Part shown: positions 8,359 to 14,147 of the stretch, one piece after another | How positions within the stretch are numbered: position 1 is the stretch's first letter | Layout: every line of letters starts with the position of its first letter | Translations under genes and position numbers: made by a program | The notes under the pieces: generated by a model | The model's database searches: none | Seen by the model: only the letters and a program-made list of their open reading frames with translations | What the model was told of the DNA's origin: nothing | Source of the DNA: a virus | Length of the DNA stretch: 31,240 nucleotides | Strand: one strand, 5' to 3' | IMG/VR virus record: IMGVR_UViG_3300025789_000108 | Location: 1 to 31,240 of that record

Positions 8359-8507
8359 TATTTCTTACCTTTCATTGTTTTCTTTTCTGCTTCACGCTTA
8401 ATTGCGTAACTGATGGCAACTGCTTGCTTAACTGGCTTACCAGCCTTCACTTCAGTTTCGATGTTTTTCTTTTGAGTCTTCTCAGACTTACCTTTAATGA
8501 GTGGCAT
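8358..8507 (-). CDS. 49-aa Lys-rich phage protein of a type often seen near terminase genes
   Basis: The frame starts at ATG 8507 with AAGGA 8 nt upstream and ends at TAA 8360-8358. The product begins MPLIKGKSEKTQKKNIETEV and contains the run AGKPVKQAVAISYAIKREAEKK. Short Lys-rich proteins with an MPLIK start and a KQAVAIA-like core occur in many phages near packaging genes. No function is established. Its Shine-Dalgarno lies inside the 3' end of the HNH gene upstream. Confidence 0.75.
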   Translation of the reverse strand: MPLIKGKSEKTQKKNIETEVKAGKPVKQAVAISYAIKREAEKKTMKGKK

Positions 8508-8972
8508 TTAACAGTTCCTTTGTAAAAATTGTCCGTTTTTAGAATCACGAGGCAATGGATTTAAAACTATTGGATGGATTCTAGAATGTTCAATTGTTTT
8601 CATAACTCTCAAATTTTCAACTCGATTGTCATTATGAATACCATTGATGTGATCGACTTGCTCTCCATCTTCCAATTCTTTAATAAATGCGTGGGCAACT
8701 AAACGATGAACAAGTTTTTGTTTACCATGTATTGTTCTAATGTTTCCATTTCGTAAACATACTGTTGCATACGGTCTTTGCCTTCCGTTGTCTTGTTTAA
8801 TGTGCAGCTTCATTATTTTTTCAACTATTGGCACTAAACAATTGTTTTTCCCTTTCCTGGTACGAGCCAAAGATTTAACTCTACCAAGATTGCTCACTTG
8901 ATATTTACCTTCAAAATCGGCAATATCAACCCAAATTTCAACAATTCCAGTTTCGCATTGATGCTCTAGCAC
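8508..8972 (-). CDS. NUMOD4/HNH homing-type endonuclease
   Basis: A NUMOD4 DNA-binding motif (EIWVDIADFEGKYQVSNLGR, about 12-31) is followed by an HNH nuclease domain. The HNH core reads VHRLVAHAFI, then EQVDHINGIHNDNRVENLRV, with the Asp-His and Asn-Asn-x-x-x-Asn ligands expected. I chose GTG 8972 (AAGGG 5 nt upstream); the open frame extends to 9017 and a rare ATT start at 8945 is possible. The gene overlaps the end of the gene at 8938-9207 out of frame and ends TAA directly before the next ATG (TAAATG). The stretch is more AT-rich than its neighbours, in keeping with a mobile free-standing endonuclease. Confidence 0.8.
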   Translation of the reverse strand: MLEHQCETGIVEIWVDIADFEGKYQVSNLGRVKSLARTRKGKNNCLVPIVEKIMKLHIKQDNGRQRPYATVCLRNGNIRTIHGKQKLVHRLVAHAFIKELEDGEQVDHINGIHNDNRVENLRVMKTIEHSRIHPIVLNPLPRDSKNGQFLQRNC

Positions 8973-9207
8973 GGCTACCCTTTTCAGTTTTTTCTGCAAT
9001 AGGAGCCATTCTAGCACAAAAAGACTTTTTCCTAGCTTTATCGCTTTCGGTCTTGGGGTTTGGGGCAGGTGCTTTCAAGTTTGAGCCATTCTTAGCGTTG
9101 TACTCTGCCCTTCCTTTGGCAGTCATACCAGCGCCTTTGTCCGTAGGGTTGTAGGTTTTACCCTTCCCTACGGTTTTGTGCTCGATTGGTTTATCGTGCT
9201 TTTTCAT
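8938..9207 (-). CDS. DUF6321-like small phage protein
   Basis: The 89-residue basic protein contains the runs KGAGMTAKGRAEYNAKNGSNL (about 25-45), LKAPAPNPKTESDKARKKSF and SFCARM, and ends in RASMRNWNC. This Gly/Lys-rich pattern with a terminal WNC matches a family I recall from many phages as DUF6321. No function is known. Its ATG 9207 follows the previous stop immediately (TAAATG). The last 35 nt overlap the HNH gene. Confidence 0.72.
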   Translation of the reverse strand: MKKHDKPIEHKTVGKGKTYNPTDKGAGMTAKGRAEYNAKNGSNLKAPAPNPKTESDKARKKSFCARMAPIAEKTEKGSRARASMRNWNC

Positions 9208-9375
9208 TTAGGCAACTTCTTCGTCCTCGTCATCTTCTTCCCACTCAATCTCGTCTTCAGCAAAAGCTACAAGCAAGTCAGCCAACTCTATCCAATCTGT
9301 TGTTTCAGGACCGACTTGGTCAATAGCGTAACGTGCAACTTCGTATCTGAATTCTCTGTCTGTAGTCTCAAACAT
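9208..9375 (-). CDS. Acidic 55-aa protein, function unknown
   Basis: I chose ATG 9375: GAGGAG lies 6 nt upstream, overlapping the stop of the co-chaperonin gene; the longer frame needs a start inside that gene. The product starts MFETTDREFRYEVARYAIDQ and ends in a strongly acidic tail (EDEIEWEEDDEDEEVA), with no Cys or membrane segment. An acidic DNA-mimic or partner-binding tail is possible; no family is recognised. Confidence 0.65.
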   Translation of the reverse strand: MFETTDREFRYEVARYAIDQVGPETTDWIELADLLVAFAEDEIEWEEDDEDEEVA

Positions 9376-9377
9376 AA

Positions 9378-9635
9378 TCACTCCTCTAGAATGGCGCATA
9401 TATCTGCTTCTTGAATAATTTGATAGTCTTGACCGTCTATCCTCTGAACAGGCCAGTTAAGATAATCACCGTTCCCATACTTAATAAAGTCACCAACCAT
9501 TGCCTGATCGACCAATGGCCCAATAGCAACAATAGTACCTTCATTAAAGGGTTCTTTATTATCAACATAGATTATGTCAGATATGTTTCTGACCAACGGC
9601 TTCACAACCACTCGATCTCGTAAAGGTTTAAGCAT
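9378..9635 (-). CDS. GroES-like (Cpn10) co-chaperonin
   Basis: The 85-residue protein resembles GroES. It starts MLKPLRDRVVVKPLVRN and has a shortened mobile loop with the hydrophobic triplet IIY (about 22-24) where GroES has its GroEL-binding IVL. It continues with EGTIVAIGP, VGDFIKYGNG and a C-terminal strand pair ending EADICAILEE. Phage co-chaperonins (T4 gp31 is the classic case) cap host GroEL for coat folding. This fits a gene a short way upstream of the packaging and capsid genes. ATG 9635 is preceded by GGGAGG 11 nt away. Confidence 0.85.
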   Translation of the reverse strand: MLKPLRDRVVVKPLVRNISDIIYVDNKEPFNEGTIVAIGPLVDQAMVGDFIKYGNGDYLNWPVQRIDGQDYQIIQEADICAILEE

Positions 9636-9867
9636 TTTTTGTTGGCCTCCCACGTTTCTTTGGCTCTTGGTAGATCGTTAAACTTGTTAGTTCCCTTGCC
9701 ATGCTCTCAAAAGTAGGAATAGGCGTGGGTTCATCGGAATATTTTCTATTCTCGAATTCTCCACACCATTCGTTCTCATGTCTGTTTTGGTAAACAGGAT
9801 ACCTACGACATTGCCCTAGTGTATCTTTACCCAAGAAATAACGACATGACTTACAATGACTATCCAT
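9628..9867 (-). CDS. Small Cys-rich, probably zinc-binding protein
   Basis: The 79-residue product has Cys pairs in the pattern CKSCRYF (6, 9), GQCRRYP (20) and EWCGEF (35), which fits a single four-Cys metal site. A C-terminal basic segment KKRGRPTKNA resembles an AT-hook core (RGRP). Proteins with a CxxC, CRRYP and WCG pattern occur in many phages without a known role; DNA binding is an inference from the RGRP tail. ATG 9867 has AAGGAG 5 nt upstream; a GTG lies one codon earlier. It overlaps the co-chaperonin start by 8 nt. Confidence 0.72.
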   Translation of the reverse strand: MDSHCKSCRYFLGKDTLGQCRRYPVYQNRHENEWCGEFENRKYSDEPTPIPTFESMARELTSLTIYQEPKKRGRPTKNA

Positions 9868-9890
9868 CACAACTCCTTTTGTGTTGGCTA

Positions 9891-9934
9891 GAAGCCCCTA
9901 AAAGACTGCAATCTTCTAGGGGTTTCGCTTTTTA
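9891..9934. terminator. Strong hairpin after the gene at 9932-10267, terminator-like
   Basis: The arms CCCCTA-a-AAGA and TCTT-c-TAGGGG (9895-9905 and 9912-9922) form a stem of 10 bp with one mismatch and a 6-nt loop. On the plus strand TTTCGCTTTTT follows; on the minus strand only CTTCT follows. It begins 9 nt after the stop of a minus-strand gene. So it may stop minus-strand transcripts weakly, block antisense reading, or act as a processing site. Confidence 0.5.
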
Positions 9935-10267
9935 CATATCTTGAACGTGATCGTAACGCTTGTGATCGTAGCAAGATTCTTCTGAAACCTTACCCTTCAT
10001 CTCACCCATGCGTCCATCGTGATGGCCCATGTGTGATGCTTCACGCATACCAATACCGTCTGCTTTACCCATGCCAACTCCACCTTCGATGGGCATCTTA
10101 CGCTCACCACTTGTGTCGCTGCTCAAAGCTCCCTTAGGAATCTTCTCACCAGATGCGCCAGGCACAAACTTCTCTTTGTCCATTTTGGGAACGCTAACCT
10201 TTTTATCACCAGTCATATCTGATGACATAACGCCCTTAGGCATTTTTTCCATTTTTGGATAACCCAT
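9932..10267 (-). CDS. Low-complexity Met/Lys/Gly-rich phage protein with an internal repeat
   Basis: The 111-residue product starts at ATG 10267. It contains two related units of about 25 residues: KMPKGVMSSDMTGDKKVSVP and KIPKGALSSDTSGERKMP. After these come a Gly/Met-rich stretch and a His-rich segment (HMGHHDGRMGEMKGK). It looks largely disordered; the His/Met runs could bind metal. No family or function is recognised. Confidence 0.6.
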   Translation of the reverse strand: MGYPKMEKMPKGVMSSDMTGDKKVSVPKMDKEKFVPGASGEKIPKGALSSDTSGERKMPIEGGVGMGKADGIGMREASHMGHHDGRMGEMKGKVSEESCYDHKRYDHVQDM

Positions 10268-10317
10268 TTTTAATTCCTTTGTTTCTTTGCAAAAAACACT
10301 ACTCTTGTAGCACTTTT

Positions 10318-10326
10318 ACTATATCA
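10318..10326 (-). promoter_or_regulatory. Possible extended -10 promoter for the gene at 9932-10267
   Basis: On the minus strand TGATATAGT fits the extended -10 pattern TGnTATAAT with one mismatch. It lies just after the stop of the gene at 10331-10558. No good -35 box is visible. Confidence 0.3.
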
Positions 10327-10330
10327 CAAA

Positions 10331-10558
10331 TCAAAATGGAATACTACTATCCTCAAACTGCTCTTTTGGCTTGGGTACGTTTAAATATGCCCAACCATTC
10401 CAATGCTCATCAGTCAAAGGCATAAGGTCTAGTTTTAACATCAATCCATTCTTGGTGTCAATGACCGACCCAATTCTTTGGTATCTGTTCTTTTTCTCAC
10501 CGTTTGAATTGGTATAAGACCCAACAATTGCGGTCACTTCATATTGCGTTCTTGACAT
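10331..10558 (-). CDS. Small protein with an SSB-like C-terminal tip, possible ssDNA-binding protein
   Basis: The 75-residue protein starts MSRTQYEVTAIVGSYTNSNG and has alternating beta-strand character with aromatic residues (WNGWAYLNVPKPKE). It ends FEDSSIPF. Bacterial SSB proteins end in an acidic tip such as DDDIPF that recruits partners. The order ERF annealing protein, winged-helix protein, YqaJ exonuclease, then this gene fits a recombination module that needs an ssDNA-binding member. It is much shorter than SSB (about 170 aa), so a minimal OB-like protein or an SSB-tip mimic are both possible. Its first 20 nt overlap the exonuclease gene. Confidence 0.7.
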   Translation of the reverse strand: MSRTQYEVTAIVGSYTNSNGEKKNRYQRIGSVIDTKNGLMLKLDLMPLTDEHWNGWAYLNVPKPKEQFEDSSIPF

Positions 10559-11168
10559 TTAAACTCCTTAAAATGTTTACTTTTTCACTAACTTCTAACA
10601 AAAACTGTCTGATTTCTTCTTCCAATGACTTGGCATAAAGTTGCTCTAAGTTCAATCTTTGGATGTAAAGCTGCAAATCTTCAGGCATCCTCGGATCAAA
10701 ACTCACAAAATCACACCAAGTCCGACCTGTACACAACATCTGCCACACCATTTGAGGCACATATTTGTCAGGAATCTTGTTCTTGACCAATGTGTCAATG
10801 TGGGTAGCTGAGTTAGGACACTTAATCTCTATCAATCCATCCCCTGCAAAGCCGTCAGGAGAAGCCCCAGACATCTCAATCGTTGGATGGTCAATAAACC
10901 CTACCTCCTCAACCAAAATGCCCTTGTGAAGCTCATATGCAGCTCTAGCAAGTGGTTCTGTCTCAGTACCCCATTGCATCGCAGCGTTGGTAAACCCCTC
11001 GCTTGGCTTATTAGTGAGTCTTTCAACCACCAACTGTGCCATATAGTTCTCACGACTTGCTGAGTACCCTGATTTGGTCTTGGCTATGACATCTGCAACC
11101 CTTGAGGCCGTAACTTTGCCTAAACGTTGTAAATGCCATGCCTCCGTTCTTTGTTCTACATCACTCAT
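10539..11168 (-). CDS. YqaJ-family (lambda Exo-like) recombination exonuclease
   Basis: The 209-residue protein has the YqaJ viral recombinase fold motifs in order: RLGKVTASRVADVI (15-28), QWGTETEPLARAAYE (65-79), SGASPDGF (100-107, D105), LIEIKCP (112-118, E114 and K116) and YVPQMVWQMLCTG (136-148). D105, E114 and K116 correspond to the metal-binding D-ExK core of lambda exonuclease. It should degrade one DNA strand to give the 3' overhangs annealed by the ERF protein at 12524-13072. It overlaps both neighbours, as expected for a tight operon. Confidence 0.9.
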   Translation of the reverse strand: MSDVEQRTEAWHLQRLGKVTASRVADVIAKTKSGYSASRENYMAQLVVERLTNKPSEGFTNAAMQWGTETEPLARAAYELHKGILVEEVGFIDHPTIEMSGASPDGFAGDGLIEIKCPNSATHIDTLVKNKIPDKYVPQMVWQMLCTGRTWCDFVSFDPRMPEDLQLYIQRLNLEQLYAKSLEEEIRQFLLEVSEKVNILRSLNVKNAI

Positions 11169-11574
11169 TTTTTTCCTTTAATTTGGCTTCAATGTCTTTG
11201 GCAAAATTCCATGCAGACCCCGCAGGAATGCGATAGTCAATAATGTATTCATCCTCGACTTCCGCAATCTCCTCATCCGTCAGTCCTACCCATGTGCGCT
11301 GTGGTGCAACATAATTTGGCCCCGCCATGTGTTCGTGGAACTGTTCCCACGCCACAGGCTCATCTTTTGTTTCTAGTCCTAACCTAGATTTTTGATCGTA
11401 CAAACCAAGCAAATAAGATTTTCTGTCTAATAATCCTTCTTTTGTTTCTAGTGCTTTTTTTGCTACCAGTTTGGCAAAATGTTCTAATTTATCTAGCCAC
11501 ATTAACCCACCACCAACATAGTCGTGAGGTAACTTTGCTTGTTTAGCCATTTCTATGATTTCTTCTTTAGTCAT
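11161..11574 (-). CDS. Hypothetical phage protein, function unknown
   Basis: The 137-residue protein starts MTKEEIIEMAKQAKLPHDYV, followed by a helix with LDKLEHFAKLVAKKALETKE. It ends with an acidic segment (GLTDEEIAEVEDEY) and a helical Lys/Glu tail. An MTREEII start with a FAxLV helix is common among small phage proteins of unknown role. ATG 11574 forms a TGATG overlap with the winged-helix gene upstream. The position between two recombination genes hints at an accessory role; nothing more can be read. Confidence 0.7.
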   Translation of the reverse strand: MTKEEIIEMAKQAKLPHDYVGGGLMWLDKLEHFAKLVAKKALETKEGLLDRKSYLLGLYDQKSRLGLETKDEPVAWEQFHEHMAGPNYVAPQRTWVGLTDEEIAEVEDEYIIDYRIPAGSAWNFAKDIEAKLKEKNE

Positions 11575-11846
11575 CAATAATCCTTTTGTAAAGCGTATTC
11601 GTACAAACCCGCTTTAATATATCGTTTGTTGATCGTGTAAGCCCCAAATCTAGGTTTCCTAAGATTCCTCAACTGAGCACTTACACTTGCTTCAGGGTCA
11701 CCAGTAATCTCGCTTAACTGTTTAAGCGTATACCATCTCCCATCGTTGATAGCTTCTTTCACTCGCAATAGTTGACCTGTTAGCCTTTGACTATCACGCT
11801 CGTGATCGTAGTCAGCGCCATCAAATATCAGTTCGCTTTGAGTCAT
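11574..11846 (-). CDS. Winged helix-turn-helix phage protein
   Basis: I chose ATG 11846, giving 90 residues (MTQSELIFDGADYDHERDSQ); the longer frame back to 11966 is mostly a shadow of the gene at 11821-12006. A winged-helix domain spans about 22-75, with RVKEAINDGRWYTLKQLSEI as the first helices and TGDPEASVSAQLRNLRKPRF as the recognition helix and wing. Phage proteins of this pattern are common and probably bind DNA near replication or recombination genes. No strong Shine-Dalgarno is visible, so translation may be coupled to the gene it overlaps. Regulator or replication accessory are both possible. Confidence 0.78.
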   Translation of the reverse strand: MTQSELIFDGADYDHERDSQRLTGQLLRVKEAINDGRWYTLKQLSEITGDPEASVSAQLRNLRKPRFGAYTINKRYIKAGLYEYALQKDY

Positions 11847-12006
11847 CTGATACATAGCTAATCCCAACATAGTCAATATCGAGCTTGTCCATCTTCTCAT
11901 CGTAAAAAACAATGTGTGCAAAGTCATCAGGCTCAAACTGGTGAACCATTTCCATGTAAGACACAATCATTTTTATCAACTCAGGTTTGTTTACGTTAAT
12001 TCTCAT
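11821..12006 (-). CDS. 61-aa protein of unknown function
   Basis: The product starts MRINVNKPELIKMIVSYMEM. It has an N-terminal helix, then an acidic segment with FEPDDFAHIVFYDEKMDKLD. Its ATG forms an ATGA overlap with the upstream stop, and its last 26 nt overlap the winged-helix gene. No family is recognised. Confidence 0.6.
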   Translation of the reverse strand: MRINVNKPELIKMIVSYMEMVHQFEPDDFAHIVFYDEKMDKLDIDYVGISYVSDDSKRTDI

Positions 12007-12179
12007 TTTCTGTCCTTTAATATATCTGCTGCCAATTCATCGTAGTAATACTGCGACATCATTTCTTTCAACAATTTGTAAAACTCTCTCTTTTCCTCAG
12101 ATTCAAACGTATTGAATTCATCCGTAGGTTTGACCCACAATTCACCGTTCTTATTCAAGTCAACATTAAATAATCTCAT
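12003..12179 (-). CDS. 58-aa protein of unknown function
   Basis: I chose ATG 12179 because GGAGG lies 6 nt upstream; the longer frame to 12230 runs inside the neighbouring gene. The product starts MRLFNVDLNKNGELWVKPTD and ends with a charged helix (EEKREFYKLLKEMMSQYYYD). Its end is coupled to the next gene by an ATGA overlap. Function unknown. Confidence 0.62.
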   Translation of the reverse strand: MRLFNVDLNKNGELWVKPTDEFNTFESEEKREFYKLLKEMMSQYYYDELAADILKDRK

Positions 12180-12321
12180 CCCATTCCTCCGTTTCTTCAC
12201 ATCGCTCGCAACCAGGGTGCTCTGGGTCACGACAATGTGGTGCTCTGTTTAACAAATATCTGTAGTTTCTCTGTGCTTGTTCTAGCATCCTGTACTCGTG
12301 TACAACATCTTCGTCAATCAT
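12166..12321 (-). CDS. 51-aa Cys/His protein, possibly zinc-binding
   Basis: This short frame starts at ATG 12321 in an ATGA overlap with the upstream stop and ends at TAA 12168-12166, overlapping the next gene by 14 nt. It starts MIDEDVVHEYRMLEQAQRNY. It then has the cluster PHCRDPEHPGCERC (about 28-41), with three Cys and two His that could hold one zinc. The tight couplings on both sides argue that it is a real gene. The role is unknown. Confidence 0.65.
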   Translation of the reverse strand: MIDEDVVHEYRMLEQAQRNYRYLLNRAPHCRDPEHPGCERCEETEEWDEII

Positions 12322-12527
12322 TTTTCTCTCGCTTTCATCATTTCATCTGCCAATGTGTATGAATCTAATGCAATAACACTTGCTGGCACATCTTCATAAT
12401 CAGGACGGCTATTCATTGACTGCATAGCAAGACCAGCAAACCAATCTCTCAAATCCATTCCATAATTGGTACAAGTAGCAACATGACCATCAATAATTTG
12501 GTCATAAGTGTGTGGAAATGCTTTCAT
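12318..12527 (-). CDS. 69-aa phage protein of unknown function
   Basis: The product starts MKAFPHTYDQIIDGHVATCT, continues MDLRDWFAGLAMQSM, and ends with DSYTLADEMMKAREK. Small proteins with a DWFAGxAMQ-like helix and a YxLADxMLKAR end are frequent in phage early regions; their role is not known. It is coupled by ATGA overlaps to the ERF gene upstream and the 51-aa gene downstream. Confidence 0.72.
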   Translation of the reverse strand: MKAFPHTYDQIIDGHVATCTNYGMDLRDWFAGLAMQSMNSRPDYEDVPASVIALDSYTLADEMMKAREK

Positions 12528-13072
12528 TTGAACTTCGCTTTCATTTCATCTTTGGTTGCAATAATCTTTTTTTGCCATACTGCGTCACCTTGAGCTGCTT
12601 GGTAAGCGTCCTTGTACGCAATCTGTAAATCGTTCACGTTGCTAACACTCTTGATGTTGGTAATGTGATCTATCATTACATTCTCGTTCACCGTAGTCTT
12701 ACGCACCGCAGCGTTGCCGTCATCGTCTTCAGGAGCTATGCCACAAGCAGACATTAGCGAATAGCGTCTTGCATAGGTCAGGGCAGACCCAAACCCTTGG
12801 GCATCGTGTTTGTTGGCAGGGATAAATATATCTCCACATTCAAGCATCTCACCACTCTCATGGAGCAATACGGTCTGTACATTAACTCCAGCATCGTTTG
12901 ACATCAGTTTCTGAGTCAAGAAAATACCGTTGTTATTCAGACCATCAATCACCGCCTCAATACACGCAGACAAGTCAGCATAGCGTGATTTAAAGTGCGG
13001 ATTGGTAGATGTCTTTAGCGCAGGGCCAAACTCTTTTTGTGCCTTTACCAAGGCCGTTGCTATGTTCTTCAT
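12524..13072 (-). CDS. ERF-family single-strand annealing protein
   Basis: The 182-residue protein shows the ERF pattern: IATALVKAQKEFGPALKTST, NPHFKSRYADLSACIEAV (24-41), GLNNNGIFLTQ, then the conserved GSALTYARRYSLMSACGIAPEDDDGNAA region (about 96-123). It promotes annealing of complementary ssDNA made by the YqaJ exonuclease three genes downstream. P22 Erf is about 200 aa, so the length fits. It is coupled to both neighbours by ATGA overlaps. Confidence 0.92.
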   Translation of the reverse strand: MKNIATALVKAQKEFGPALKTSTNPHFKSRYADLSACIEAVIDGLNNNGIFLTQKLMSNDAGVNVQTVLLHESGEMLECGDIFIPANKHDAQGFGSALTYARRYSLMSACGIAPEDDDGNAAVRKTTVNENVMIDHITNIKSVSNVNDLQIAYKDAYQAAQGDAVWQKKIIATKDEMKAKFK

Positions 13073-13272
13073 TCAGTCACCTTCATTAGTTGCTCTAGAT
13101 CAGACAATGTGTCTTTGAGGATTTCTATTTCTTGAAACGCAGTTCTTAGGTAGCTCTCAAGCATACCAATGCGGTAGATATAGCCCATTCGTCTTGAATA
13201 GTCTGTGTCTTCTAGTGCGTAGTACATCTCTGCCAATTGCTTGGCATTGGCAATACAGTATTCAGCGTTCAT
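13069..13272 (-). CDS. 67-aa coiled-coil-like protein of unknown function
   Basis: The product starts MNAEYCIANAKQLAEMYYAL and is almost entirely helical, with a C-terminal coiled coil (EIEILKDTLSDLEQLMKVTE). Its stop overlaps the ERF start (ATGA). No family is recognised. Confidence 0.62.
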   Translation of the reverse strand: MNAEYCIANAKQLAEMYYALEDTDYSRRMGYIYRIGMLESYLRTAFQEIEILKDTLSDLEQLMKVTE

Positions 13273-13273
13273 G

Positions 13274-13465
13274 TTATCTCCAGAAGAATAAATCTAGAAC
13301 TAAAACGAATAGTGCGGTTGCGTAGATGTAGGGAAGAACAACCTCAGACAATGGTTTTGTCTTAGCGGTTAATATGAACTTGATGAGTTCTTCTTCTGCG
13401 GTGATGGTGTGTGGTTTGCGTGGCTCGTAAAATTTACCGATCACGACTTTGCCTGTGTCAATCAT
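13274..13465 (-). CDS. 63-aa protein with one C-terminal membrane segment
   Basis: The product starts MIDTGKVVIGKFYEPRKPHT. After a cytoplasmic-type N-terminal half it has a hydrophobic segment, VVLPYIYATALFVLVLDLFF (about 42-61), at its C-terminus. This would make a tail-anchored inner-membrane protein. The stop lies 1 nt before the next ATG. Early small membrane proteins of phages sometimes modify the host envelope or exclude other phages; here that is a guess. Confidence 0.6.
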   Translation of the reverse strand: MIDTGKVVIGKFYEPRKPHTITAEEELIKFILTAKTKPLSEVVLPYIYATALFVLVLDLFFWR

Positions 13466-13494
13466 AATGTTTCCTTAAAAGTCCCTTGCGGGCG

Positions 13495-13737
13495 TTAATC
13501 GTAGTAACTGTCTTCCTCTAGCTCTGGTTCACCGATACCATGCTCTCTCTCAACATCCCTAGCAAACTTTCTCCAATCCATTGAATGTCTGTACAAAGAG
13601 TATAAACGTTCGTCAGATAAAGGCGCTTTGGTCAGTCTGTTAATGATAGCTTGTTTTCGGTTAAGTTCCATCGCATATTCAAAAAGTAATTCCTGAATAT
13701 TCTTCAACTCAAACTGGAGGCTTTCAACTTCTGTCAT
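13495..13737 (-). CDS. 80-aa helical protein of unknown function
   Basis: The product starts MTEVESLQFELKNIQELLFE with a coiled-coil N-terminal half. It then has SLYRHSMDWRKFARDVEREH and an acidic tail (EPELEEDSYYD). Its ATG forms an ATGA overlap with the stop of the 34-aa gene before it. The pattern of a coiled coil followed by a WxKFAR segment is seen in other phage early proteins. The role is unknown. Confidence 0.65.
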   Translation of the reverse strand: MTEVESLQFELKNIQELLFEYAMELNRKQAIINRLTKAPLSDERLYSLYRHSMDWRKFARDVEREHGIGEPELEEDSYYD

Positions 13738-13838
13738 AGGTCACCTGTAGTCATTAGAGCTTGGTTAATTATGTACAAAGGATAAATCATCCCATGCTTC
13801 CAATTACTCAAAATCTGATTGGCTTCAGTCCTTGACAT
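13734..13838 (-). CDS. 34-aa early phage protein
   Basis: The frame starts at ATG 13838 with GGAG 6 nt upstream and ends TGA 13736-13734, in an ATGA overlap with the next gene. The product includes MSRTEANQILSNWKHGMIYP, then YIINQALMTTGDL. I recall small phage proteins with this W-K/R-x-G and INQAL-x-TGDL pattern as first genes of early operons. It is the first gene of the leftward early operon, next to the divergent promoter region. Function unknown. Confidence 0.7.
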   Translation of the reverse strand: MSRTEANQILSNWKHGMIYPLYIINQALMTTGDL

Positions 13839-13946
13839 TGCGTTCTCCTTTTTGTTAACGCAAGTGAATGTTAAATCATTGTCAACATATTTGTATTAGG
13901 GATTACCCTAATATTAAATAAATTTACAACACTTTATGATGGAAAA
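13839..13946. promoter_or_regulatory. Divergent early promoter region
   Basis: This 108-nt gap separates the leftward and rightward early operons. Leftward, a perfect -35 TTGACA lies at 13885-13880 on the minus strand, with only a weak -10 about 17 nt further on. Rightward, TTGTAT (13891-13896) and TTAAAT (13914-13919) are spaced by 17 nt and flank the palindrome at 13894-13913. The layout resembles a repressor-controlled divergent switch, although no repressor gene is in the window. Confidence 0.55.
13894..13913. promoter_or_regulatory. Perfect palindrome, probable operator
   Basis: TATTAGGG and CCCTAATA form an 8-bp perfect inverted repeat around a 4-bp ATTA centre. It lies between the possible rightward -35 and -10 boxes and 8 bp upstream of the leftward -35 box. 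Two-fold symmetry of this size fits a dimeric helix-turn-helix repressor. It is too short and has no U-run to be a terminator. Confidence 0.6.
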
Positions 13947-14141
13947 ATGGATTACCCAAAATGCTTTCCCAATTACGATCACTACAGGAGTTGGGTAGAA
14001 CTAGCTCGTTTGGCTCGTGAAGTTGTCTCACCTTGCGATGATTGCAACGTGAAATATCAATTAAAAATGAAAAAGTTGGATTTGTGCGACAGAGATCGTG
14101 TAAAGACAATTGTGATTCGTATGCAACGTAAAAAGGTATAA
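13947..14141 (+). CDS. 64-aa Cys-containing protein, first gene of the rightward operon
   Basis: The product starts MDYPKCFPNYDHYRSWVELA, followed by ARLAREVVSPCDDCNVKYQL with a CxxC pair (30, 33) and a further Cys at 47. Small phage proteins with MDYPxCPxxY and SPCxDCxxxYQ are common in early regions and may bind zinc. The role is unknown. ATG 13947 has GGA 5 nt upstream. It ends just before the structured leader of the next gene. Confidence 0.7.
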   Translation: MDYPKCFPNYDHYRSWVELARLAREVVSPCDDCNVKYQLKMKKLDLCDRDRVKTIVIRMQRKKV

Positions 14142-14147
14142 TGTTTT

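Noticed and set aside
10291-10313. Possible terminator CTAC/GTAG followed by six U on the minus strand
   Set aside because: Only four firm base pairs plus weak G-U pairs; it also overlaps the expected start point of the possible extended -10 promoter.
11847-11966. N-terminal extension of the winged-helix gene to 11966
   Set aside because: The extra 40 residues are a hydrophobic/Trp/Met-rich shadow of the gene at 11821-12006 in another frame.
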